Positions 8,378 to 16,109 of a stretch of DNA of 64,000 nt are shown piece after piece. Within the stretch, counting starts at the first letter, position 1. Each line of letters starts with the position of its first letter. The translations under genes were made by a program, and so were the position numbers. The notes beneath the pieces were generated by a model. It was given only the letters and a program-made list of their open reading frames with translations. It searched no databases and was not told the DNA's origin. This DNA comes from Ancylothrix sp036704045 (lineage in GTDB: Bacteria; Cyanobacteriota; Cyanobacteriia; Cyanobacteriales; Oscillatoriaceae), in contig DATNQM010000039.1 of the NCBI GenBank assembly GCA_036704045.1, positions 1 to 64,000 of the forward strand, read 5' to 3'.

Positions 8378-9799
8378 ATGCAACTACTGTCTTTAAATGT
8401 AAATTCTAATCCTCAAGTTTCTGAAACATTGCATCCTGTTTCTAGGTGGGCGAAATTTAGTGCTTTGATTGCGTTGATCAATTTAATTTTAGTTTTTTTT
8501 AATACAAGTTATATTCCTCTGCGTAATTTTTATGTGCGTCAGTTTCCTTTGGTTGTGAGTGTGTATGATCCCATTAAAGGTATTCAACCGCATCCTGTGA
8601 CGCAAAACTATTTGAGGACTGTGGATGAATTGGGGGCGCAGGTTTCACAAACCGGCCTAGAAAATTCTGCAAGTCAAAAACTTTTGGAAAAGCTGCGAAA
8701 GGAAAGTGACATTTTAATGGATGAAAATCCTTTTTCTCAAGGTTCGGGTGTTTATAATTTTTCGCAAATTCAACAACGAATTTCTAATCATGTTGGCACA
8801 ATTTCGGCAAAAGAAGCTTTTGAGAAATTTTGGAGTAAGGAGCGATTGAATCAAGCTGGTTGGCAATCGGAACTGATATTTTTTAATTCTAAAATTCGCC
8901 CGTTAATTTTATCTAATTATTTTCGAGATGTTAATAAATATGGTTATCCAATTGATAATTTTTGGATGATTGATGGTTTTTTTATTGCGTTTTTTGGGTT
9001 GGAGTTTTTGATTGGGACTTATTGGTTGTCTCGGCGTCTGTCTGTGAAGACTTGGCTAGATGCGATGATTCGACGTTGGTATGATGTGTTTTTGGTTTTG
9101 CCTTTTTTGCAGGTTTTGCGGGTTATTTCTGTGGGGGTACGTTTGCATCAAGCGGGGTTTTTGAAGTTTGATCGTTTTTTGGTTCAAGCGTCTCATGAAC
9201 CGGCTGCTCCTTTGGCAGATCAAATGACAGATTTAGTGATTATTCGGATTATTAATAAGCTGCAAAATGGAATTCGCAGTGGCGAGGCGGCGAGGTTTTT
9301 ACTTTCTCCTAAACCTTATGTGACGGTGAATAATATTGATGAGGTAGAAGCGATTACTGATCGGTTGATGCAGGTGGCGGTTCATAAGGTTTTGCCTTCT
9401 GTGCAGCCAAATTTGGAGGCGTTGATGTATCACAGTATAGAAGGGGTTTTAAAACAGTCTAATGTTTATCAAGGGTTGCTAAAAATACCGGCTTTTGGTG
9501 TTTTGCCGGCGGATTTGATAGAACAGTTGGCTAATTATTTGGCTGGGGCTACTGTGGATGTGGTAAAAAGTTCTTATTCGGATGGGGAAGCTAAGCAAAT
9601 TATGGAGCAATTAACGCGAAATTTTATTGAGGAATTGCGCCATCAGTTGCAGGATTCTCAAACACTTAGGGAGATTGAAGTTTTACTTTCTGATTGGTTG
9701 GAGGAGTTGAAGTTAAATTATTTGGTTAATTCTAGTGTTAGTGATACGGAGGATAGTCTGGCGGAAGCTGAGGTTTTGCGTCAAGTTGATGAACAGTAG
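8378..9799 (+). CDS. Conserved hypothetical membrane protein
   Basis: 473 residues; I do not recognise a named family. Membrane segments are visible at about 26-45, 197-217 and 236-254. The region between the first two (about 50-190) is polar and probably faces the periplasm or lumen. The third helix is followed by VLRVISVGVRLHQ, an arginine-spaced hydrophobic stretch that superficially resembles a voltage-sensor-like S4 helix, but there is no pore motif. Residues 260-473 are soluble, helical and acidic, with repeated coiled-coil-like segments. Located 135 bases after panB; no obvious operon. Function unknown. Confidence 0.7.
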   Translation: MQLLSLNVNSNPQVSETLHPVSRWAKFSALIALINLILVFFNTSYIPLRNFYVRQFPLVVSVYDPIKGIQPHPVTQNYLRTVDELGAQVSQTGLENSASQKLLEKLRKESDILMDENPFSQGSGVYNFSQIQQRISNHVGTISAKEAFEKFWSKERLNQAGWQSELIFFNSKIRPLILSNYFRDVNKYGYPIDNFWMIDGFFIAFFGLEFLIGTYWLSRRLSVKTWLDAMIRRWYDVFLVLPFLQVLRVISVGVRLHQAGFLKFDRFLVQASHEPAAPLADQMTDLVIIRIINKLQNGIRSGEAARFLLSPKPYVTVNNIDEVEAITDRLMQVAVHKVLPSVQPNLEALMYHSIEGVLKQSNVYQGLLKIPAFGVLPADLIEQLANYLAGATVDVVKSSYSDGEAKQIMEQLTRNFIEELRHQLQDSQTLREIEVLLSDWLEELKLNYLVNSSVSDTEDSLAEAEVLRQVDEQ

Positions 9800-9809
9800 G
9801 GTGGTTTTT

Positions 9810-9840
9810 GCTCCCTAGTTGATGGGGAGCGAAATGTTTT
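9810..9840 (+). terminator. Weak intrinsic terminator between convergent genes
   Basis: Stem GCTCCC (9810-9815)/GGGAGC (9825-9830), 9-base loop, then GAAATGTTTT. It lies in the 39-base gap between the membrane-protein gene and the convergent methyltransferase gene. The U-run is interrupted, so termination is plausible but weak. Confidence 0.4.
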
Positions 9841-10498
9841 AAATTGTTGTTCTTTCGGCTGTCCAGTGCCGGTCGGAAGATTGATAAATGTTGATGGGTT
9901 GTAGCTGTGTTTTTTCTATCATAAGATGAATTTCTGGGAGGGTGAAGGCGGCATGGAGTGAGTCGCGGAATAGTTGTTTTTGGTGGGTGTTGCAGTTGTT
10001 GGTGTATTGATTTACTAAAGTGTCTACAATTTGGGGGGATGCCGGTCTTAATAAGTCTCTTATAAATATGCCGCCGTTGGGTTTTAAGACGCGTTTTATT
10101 TCATAGAAAAAGGGTAAGGGGTCATGGAGGTGGTGGATGATGCTGTTAGAGATTATTAAGTCAAAATGAGCGTCAGGATAGGGCATTTTTTTTGCATCAA
10201 CTAATTGCAGGTTAATTTGGGATTCTAAATTGGCTTGTTTGATGTTTTCTTTGGCAACTTTGAGCATATTTTGGGATAAGTCAATGCAGGTTAATTGCCA
10301 ATGGGGGCGCATTTGGGCTATAAAGATGGGGATGCGTGCGGTGCCGGTGCCGGCGTCTAAAATTGTTGCTGGTGCCGGTGGTGCAAGTTTTATTACGCTT
10401 TCAGCAAAGGCACGATTGACTTCTGTAAAATCCATTGCATCATATTCAATAGCTTCTTGCCAAGTATCCATGACTTCAGGTTCTAAGATTCGCTGCAT
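9839..10498 (-). CDS. Class I SAM-dependent methyltransferase
   Basis: 219 residues. Motif I is ILDAGTGTARI (about residues 46-56), followed by an acidic loop (CIDLSQNML), motif II-like VDAKKMPYPDAHFDLIISNS and the helix IIHHLHDPLPFFYEIKRVLKPNGG, the usual architecture of the UbiE/COQ5-like methyltransferase_11 family. The histidine-rich IIHHLHD string after the NS motif is typical of this group. The substrate is not predictable. Convergent with the upstream membrane-protein gene; no operon partner. Confidence 0.85.
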   Translation of the reverse strand: MQRILEPEVMDTWQEAIEYDAMDFTEVNRAFAESVIKLAPPAPATILDAGTGTARIPIFIAQMRPHWQLTCIDLSQNMLKVAKENIKQANLESQINLQLVDAKKMPYPDAHFDLIISNSIIHHLHDPLPFFYEIKRVLKPNGGIFIRDLLRPASPQIVDTLVNQYTNNCNTHQKQLFRDSLHAAFTLPEIHLMIEKTQLQPINIYQSSDRHWTAERTTI

Positions 10499-10694
10499 AA
10501 TGGTTTAGGGATAATGATTGTTATATTTTATTTTATAACTTTGTTGTTGATTTCAAAGGATAGATGGTTTTGAATGTTATCACAAACTATTGTTTTGTAT
10601 AAACTTTTATTTAAGCGTAGTAAGGCCATGTTTTGATAAAGTTAAAGTTTTCTTTGGTAAAATTTGTGACTTTTTAACGGGTTTTTAAAAATGC

Positions 10695-10700
10695 TATAAT
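10695..10700 (+). promoter_or_regulatory. -10 box for the AAA-like ATPase gene pair
   Basis: Consensus TATAAT at 10695-10700, only 16 bases before the first ATG (10717). A start of transcription near 10707 would leave a leader of about 10 bases, or about 25 if translation starts at the second Met (10732), which has AGG three bases upstream. No convincing -35 box. Confidence 0.4.
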
Positions 10701-10716
10701 ATTTAAAATATACATT

Positions 10717-12387
10717 ATGAAAATATTAGGTATGAGCTTTGAATTTCCAAGTGGGCCTATACCTTTGGGCTCTCTCTTTTATGTTGAGCGACAACCTTTA
10801 GAAAATCGGGCTTACGAAGAAATTACCAAGCCTGGAGCGGTGGTTCGTATTAAAGCACCGAGACAAATGGGAAAGACTTCGTTGCTTATGCGGTTGTTGG
10901 ATCGTGCAACAAAGGCTGACTATCGTACTGTTTATATTGATTTTCAGCAAGCCGATGAAGAGGTTTTTTTGTCGGGCGAAAAATTTTTCCGCTGGTTTTG
11001 TGCGAATGTGAGTAGGCAGTTAAATCTTTTGCCTAAATTAGATGATTATTGGGATGAAGATATTGGCAGTAAAATTAGTACAACTCTTTATTTTCAAGGT
11101 TATTTATTGGATTCAGATGAACGTCCTTTAGTGCTGGCTTTTAATGAAGTTAATTTAATTTTTGAGTATCCTAAAATTGCGGCGGATTTTTTAGCTTTGT
11201 TGAGGTCTTGGCATGAAGAAGCAAAGCAAGAAAAAGCTTTAGAAAAGTTGCGATTAGTGGTAGTACATTCTACAGAAGTTTATCTAACTCTAAATATTAA
11301 TCAATCGCCTTTTAATGTGGGCTTGCCATTATCTTTACCTCAATTTAATTTACATCAAATAGAAGATTTAGCGGCTCGTCATGGGATGAATTGGCAAAAT
11401 GAATTGGAAGCTAAAAAACTTATAGAAATGGTTGGAGGACATCCTTATTTAGTGCGGTTAGCTCTTTATTATTTAGCAACGGATTCTACTTTAAGTTTAG
11501 ATCAACTTCTCACAGAATCACCAACGTTTTCCGGTATTTATAAAGATCATTTACGTTCTCAGTTTTTGGCATTGCAACGTTCACCAGAACTAGCGAATGC
11601 TTTTAAACAAGTTCTTGACGCTAAAGGTAAGACAAAGCTAAATCATATTTTTGCTTATAAGTTAGAAAGTATGGGTTTGGTAAAGATAGATGGAAATGAG
11701 TGTGTAATATCTTGTCAACTTTACCAAAAGTATTTTGCTAACCAGCAATTTGAAGAATTAGAAAATTTACAACAAAAAATATTGTTACTACAAGCGGAAA
11801 ATTTAGAGTTGCAGAATTTGTCTAAAATAGATGATTTGACTAAGTTACCTAATCGTCGTAGTTTTGAGGATGAGTTAGATGTGAAATGGCGAACTTTGGC
11901 GGCTACAAAATCTCCTCTAGCCTTGATTTTTTTGGATGTGGATTATTTAAAGCTTTATAATCGCAGTTATGGGAATAAAGCGGGAGATGAATGTTTACAA
12001 AAAATTGCCCAAGAAATTAGCAAATCAAGAAACTTTGAACAAATAAATAGTGAAAAATTAGTTGACATTTTTCGCTATGGAGATGATCAATTTGCAATAA
12101 TTTTAGCCAATATTAATGAGTGTAAGGCGAAAATTATTGCAGAAAAAATTAGAAACAATATCCAAAAGTTATCAATTTATCATTCTGCTAATATTGGCGG
12201 TTTACCAGCGAATGTGATTACGGCTAGTTTGGGAGTTACTTACACTATACCAGATTTAAATGTCTCGCCTTATCTGTTGATCAAAACGGCTGAAAAAGCG
12301 CTTTATCAAGCGAAAAAATTGGGACGAAATTGTAGTATTTTAGTAAAATTAACCGAGGGAGGAGAGGATAGTTTATTTAGGTCATAA
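10717..12387 (+). CDS. AAA-like ATPase (AAA_35-type) fused to a degenerate GGDEF domain
   Basis: 556 residues. Residues about 10-340 match the AAA-like family common in cyanobacteria (PF14516 type): phosphate loop APRQMGKTS (47-55) is intact, but the expected Walker B aspartate is replaced (LVLAFNEVN, 138-146, where relatives read L-x-x-DEVD). A coiled-coil stretch (about 343-368) leads to a GGDEF domain (about 370-545). It has the IDDLTKLPNRRSF entry motif and the metal-binding DVD (407-409). The signature itself reads GDDQF (455-459), and the inhibitory-site position reads KLVD rather than RxxD. The cyclase is therefore probably inactive or altered. It may bind a nucleotide as a receptor. 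The gene stops 44 bases before a second AAA-like ATPase gene and is probably co-transcribed with it. Start could be Met6 (10732). Confidence 0.8.
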   Translation: MKILGMSFEFPSGPIPLGSLFYVERQPLENRAYEEITKPGAVVRIKAPRQMGKTSLLMRLLDRATKADYRTVYIDFQQADEEVFLSGEKFFRWFCANVSRQLNLLPKLDDYWDEDIGSKISTTLYFQGYLLDSDERPLVLAFNEVNLIFEYPKIAADFLALLRSWHEEAKQEKALEKLRLVVVHSTEVYLTLNINQSPFNVGLPLSLPQFNLHQIEDLAARHGMNWQNELEAKKLIEMVGGHPYLVRLALYYLATDSTLSLDQLLTESPTFSGIYKDHLRSQFLALQRSPELANAFKQVLDAKGKTKLNHIFAYKLESMGLVKIDGNECVISCQLYQKYFANQQFEELENLQQKILLLQAENLELQNLSKIDDLTKLPNRRSFEDELDVKWRTLAATKSPLALIFLDVDYLKLYNRSYGNKAGDECLQKIAQEISKSRNFEQINSEKLVDIFRYGDDQFAIILANINECKAKIIAEKIRNNIQKLSIYHSANIGGLPANVITASLGVTYTIPDLNVSPYLLIKTAEKALYQAKKLGRNCSILVKLTEGGEDSLFRS

Positions 12388-12431
12388 ATTGTTTGATTGA
12401 TTTGTAAAAAATATTGTAAAAAATTCTTTGA

Positions 12432-15400
12432 ATGATAAAACATTATCAAGTAGGCGGAAGTTTATCTGCTGATGCTCCTAGTTATGTTACCAGACAGGCA
12501 GATTCGGATTTATATAATGGTTTAAAAGATGGTGAATTTTGTTATGTTTTAAATTGCCGGCAAATGGGGAAGTCTTCTGTTTTGGTGCGAACGCGATGCC
12601 GATTACAAAATGAGGGTTACAAATGTAGCACTTTAGACATGACTCGGATCGGTAGCGAAAACATCACGGTTGAACAGTGGTATAAGGGCATTGTAACAGA
12701 GTTGTGGCGCGGTTTTAATTTGATGGGAAAGCTCAATTTAAAAGCGTGGTGGAATGAGAGAGAAGATGTGTCTTTGTTGCAGCGTTTAAGTGATTTCATT
12801 GAAGATGTTTTATTTGAGAAATTTCCTAACTCTAATTTGGTTATTTTTATTGATGAAATTGATAGTATTTTGTCTTTAAATTTTTCAGGAGATGATTTTT
12901 TTGCTTTTATTAGGTTTTGTTATAACCAGCGGGCTATTAATCCTGAATATAAAAGATTGACGTTTGCTATTTTTGGAGTTGCAACGCCATCAGATTTAAT
13001 TTTAGACAAAAAACGTACCCCTTTTAATATGGGAAAAGCGATTAAATTACAGGGATTTACATTTAAAGAATCGGAGGTTTTAGCCAATGGGTTTTTAGGC
13101 AAAGTCAGCGATCCTAAAAAGGTACTCAAAGAAATTTTAAATTGGACAGGAGGCCAACCATTTTTAACACAAAAGTTGTGCAGTTTAGTGTCAGAAATAG
13201 TTGGAAATTCGATGGATGAAGAGGATGAAGAAATATTTTTAATTTCTAGTGGAAAAGAGAGTTTTTGGATATCTTTAATTGTCCAAAAACGGATTGTTAA
13301 AAATTGGGAATCTCAAGACGAACCAGAACATTTAAGAACGATTCGTGACCGACTTTTAAGTAATGAAAATAAAGTCAGTAGATTGCTAGGAATTTATCAG
13401 CAAATTTTACAATCTTACCTAGCACCTGTAACCCAGCCTTTGCCCTTAATTGCGGCGGATGATAGCCAGGAACATATCGAATTAATTTTGTCAGGTTTGG
13501 TGGTTAAAAGTCAAGGTTATTTACAAATAAAAAACAAAATTTATCAAGAAATTTTTAACGTTAAATGGGTAAAAACTAAATTAGAAAAACTGCGACCTTA
13601 TTCACAAAGTTTAGAAGGATGGCTTGCTTCTGATCAAAAGGATGAATCGCGTTTATTGCGAGGACAAGCTTTAATAGAAGCACAAGTTTGGGCTACTGGC
13701 AAAAGTTTAAGTGATTTAGATTACCAGTTTCTTGCCAAAAGCGAAGAACAAGACCGGCGGGAAATGCAAAAAAGTTTGGAAGTGGAACGGGCGAAAGAAG
13801 TTGAGGCAAGACTTTTTCAAGAAAAGACAAATCTCAAACTTCAGCGTTTGTTATTAGGGGCGGCTAGTGGGGCTTTATTGCTTTCTATGGGTTTAGCAAT
13901 GACGACTTTTTGGCAATACCGGCAGGCTTCTTTAAACGAAATTAAAGCTTTGGCGCAATCTTCGGAGGCGCTGTTTGCTTCTAATAAAAAATTAGATGCC
14001 TTGATAGCAGCAATTAAAGCAAAACGTAATCTGCAAAATTGGCGTGTTGACCCTGATGAAACTATTAACAAAAATGTGGAATCTGTGCTGCAACGTGCTG
14101 TTTATGGAGTTACAGAATATAACCGTTTATCTGGCTTTAGTGGCGGGGTTTTGGGAGTGGCTTTTAGTCCTGATGGGAAAACAATTGCTACGGCCGGTCA
14201 AGATAAAATTATTAGACTATGGAAAAGTGATGGAACATTGGTTAATAGCTGGAAGGCACATAAAACTACTGTTTATAAAGTGAAATTTAGTCCTGATGGT
14301 AAAATAATTGCAAGTGGCAGTTTAGATAACACCATTAAACTTTGGAAACCTGACGGATCTTTAATCAAAACAATCACCGGCGAGAAGGCAACTATTTGGG
14401 ACATTAATTTTCATCCAACTCTCCCTATTATTGCGAGTGCGAGTGCTGATAAAACAATTAAACTTTGGAAACTTGACGGAACATTATTAAAAACTATTCA
14501 AGCCCATAATGCAGCAGTTTGGTCTTTGGCTTTTAGTCCTGATGGGGAAATATTCGCCAGTTCAAGTGCAGATAATACGCTGAAACTTTGGCGGTTGGAT
14601 GGAAGTTTTATCAAAACTTTTAAAGGTCATACGGCACCGGTTTGGAATGTGGCGTTTAGTCCTGATGGTAGTAAAATTGTTTCGGCTAGTGATGATGGGA
14701 CGCTGAAGTTGTGGGATACAAAAGGTAATTTGCTTAAGACTTTTCGAGGACATGATGCAGGAGTTTTGAGAGTTGTTTTTAGCCCGGATGGCAGCAAAAT
14801 TGTGTCCGCTAGTGCGGATAAAACTCTTAAATTATGGCGGCTAGATGGTACTTTAATTACTACTTTAAAGGGACATATTGCGGCTGTTTATGGAGTTGCT
14901 ATTAGCCCGGATGGAAAAGTAATTGCTTCTGCTAGTACGGATAAAACTGTTAAACTTTGGCAGCCCCAAGAAAGTTTGCTGAAAACGTTTAATGGACATA
15001 CTTCTGCTGTTTGGAGAGTGGCTTTTAGTCCTGATGGGAAAGTAATTGCTTCTGCTAGTGGCGATAGTACAATTAAACTCTGGACGCGAGAGGGTATTTT
15101 GTTAAAAACTCTGGCCGGTCATAAGGCGGCTGTGATGGCAGTTAGTTTTAGTCCTGATGGCAAAAATCTGGTTAGTTCAAGTGCAGATGGTACTCTTAAA
15201 TTGTGGGATAAAAATGGCAGTTTTTTAAAAACTTTGTCAGGACATGATGGTTTGATTCATGGGTTGGCTTTTAGTCCTAGTGGCGAAATTATTGCATCAG
15301 GAAGTGATGATACTACCATTAAACTTTGGGATAAAAAAGGTAGTTTACTGGCAACACTTAAGGGGCATAATAGTAGAATTTATGCACTACAATTTAGCAA

Positions 15401-15992
15401 TGATGGGAGATTTTTGGTAAGTGGAAGTGGCGACGGAACGGTTAAAGTTTGGGAAATTTTTGGGAAGTTTTTGGGAGATGATGGGGCTAATTACCGTTTG
15501 TTAAAAACTCTGGATGCCGGTAGGGGTGAGGTGTGGGGGGTTGCGTTGAGTCCTGATGGTAGTAAAGTGGCTGCTTCGACGATAGAGGGGATTATTAATC
15601 TCTGGGATTTAAATTCAAAGGCGGGACAAAAAAATGATGTTTCTATGAGAAATATTGAGGGAGATGAGGATAGTTTTACTCGTATTGATTTTAGTCCTGA
15701 TGGCCGATTTTTAGCGACGGGAAGTTGGGATGGAACGGTGAAAATTTTCGATTTAAAAGGCAGGTTGGTCACGACTCTCACCGGCCATAGTGCGACAGTT
15801 TGGAGTGTTAATTTTAGTCCTGATAGTGATACAATTGCTTCGGCTTCTGATGATCAAATAGTGATTTTGTGGGATTTAAAACGTATTTTAAAGTTGAATT
15901 TGTTGCAGGATGGTTGTAATTGGGCAAGAGATTATTTGCGTACAAATGTGGAGGTTAAGGAGGATGATCGAGTTATTTGTAATCTCAGGTAA
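12432..15992 (+). CDS. AAA-like ATPase with transmembrane segment and 14 WD40 repeats
   Basis: 1186 residues. The N-terminal AAA-like domain (about 1-390) has phosphate loop CRQMGKSS (42-49) and a complete Walker B VIFIDEID (137-144), unlike its neighbour. A charged coiled coil (about 435-470) precedes one membrane helix (about 472-494), a short linker, then WD40 repeats from about 565 to 1160. I count 14 repeats of about 41 residues, most with FSPDG near the start and KLW at the end, enough for two seven-bladed propellers. Repeats 11 and 12 carry extra loops. The layout of ATPase, helix and sensor propeller suits a STAND-like signalling protein with the two parts on opposite sides of a membrane, or a membrane-anchored scaffold. 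No effector domain is recognisable within it; the upstream GGDEF-containing protein may serve as partner. Confidence 0.85.
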   Translation: MIKHYQVGGSLSADAPSYVTRQADSDLYNGLKDGEFCYVLNCRQMGKSSVLVRTRCRLQNEGYKCSTLDMTRIGSENITVEQWYKGIVTELWRGFNLMGKLNLKAWWNEREDVSLLQRLSDFIEDVLFEKFPNSNLVIFIDEIDSILSLNFSGDDFFAFIRFCYNQRAINPEYKRLTFAIFGVATPSDLILDKKRTPFNMGKAIKLQGFTFKESEVLANGFLGKVSDPKKVLKEILNWTGGQPFLTQKLCSLVSEIVGNSMDEEDEEIFLISSGKESFWISLIVQKRIVKNWESQDEPEHLRTIRDRLLSNENKVSRLLGIYQQILQSYLAPVTQPLPLIAADDSQEHIELILSGLVVKSQGYLQIKNKIYQEIFNVKWVKTKLEKLRPYSQSLEGWLASDQKDESRLLRGQALIEAQVWATGKSLSDLDYQFLAKSEEQDRREMQKSLEVERAKEVEARLFQEKTNLKLQRLLLGAASGALLLSMGLAMTTFWQYRQASLNEIKALAQSSEALFASNKKLDALIAAIKAKRNLQNWRVDPDETINKNVESVLQRAVYGVTEYNRLSGFSGGVLGVAFSPDGKTIATAGQDKIIRLWKSDGTLVNSWKAHKTTVYKVKFSPDGKIIASGSLDNTIKLWKPDGSLIKTITGEKATIWDINFHPTLPIIASASADKTIKLWKLDGTLLKTIQAHNAAVWSLAFSPDGEIFASSSADNTLKLWRLDGSFIKTFKGHTAPVWNVAFSPDGSKIVSASDDGTLKLWDTKGNLLKTFRGHDAGVLRVVFSPDGSKIVSASADKTLKLWRLDGTLITTLKGHIAAVYGVAISPDGKVIASASTDKTVKLWQPQESLLKTFNGHTSAVWRVAFSPDGKVIASASGDSTIKLWTREGILLKTLAGHKAAVMAVSFSPDGKNLVSSSADGTLKLWDKNGSFLKTLSGHDGLIHGLAFSPSGEIIASGSDDTTIKLWDKKGSLLATLKGHNSRIYALQFSNDGRFLVSGSGDGTVKVWEIFGKFLGDDGANYRLLKTLDAGRGEVWGVALSPDGSKVAASTIEGIINLWDLNSKAGQKNDVSMRNIEGDEDSFTRIDFSPDGRFLATGSWDGTVKIFDLKGRLVTTLTGHSATVWSVNFSPDSDTIASASDDQIVILWDLKRILKLNLLQDGCNWARDYLRTNVEVKEDDRVICNLR

Positions 15993-16045
15993 TGGCGTTT
16001 TTTTGTTTGTAGTTGCGATTAGGTAGCACTTGAAACCTGTGCATT

Positions 16046-16061
16046 TGTGATGATAATCACA
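16046..16061 (+). promoter_or_regulatory. CRP/SyCRP1-like operator upstream of NTRC
   Basis: TGTGATGATAATCACA is a perfect palindrome in its outer six bases on each side and fits the CRP-family consensus TGTGA-N6-TCACA exactly. Its centre (16053.5) is about 42 bases before the start point implied by the TATAAT at 16084-16089, the standard class II activator position. Cyanobacterial SyCRP1 is known to use this consensus. Binding here is inferred. Confidence 0.6.
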
Positions 16062-16083
16062 ACTCATAATAAGGAAAAAGGGT

Positions 16084-16089
16084 TATAAT
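16084..16089 (+). promoter_or_regulatory. -10 box of the NTRC gene
   Basis: Consensus TATAAT at 16084-16089. No good -35 hexamer is present at the expected spot, which fits an activator-dependent promoter with the CRP-like site overlapping the -35 region. Confidence 0.5.
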
Positions 16090-16109
16090 GCGCTTAAGTC
16101 GAAGTCGTT

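Noticed and set aside
14044..15900. WD40 coding repeats read as a tandem DNA repeat
   Set aside because: The repetition is explained by 41-residue protein repeats in one continuous reading frame.
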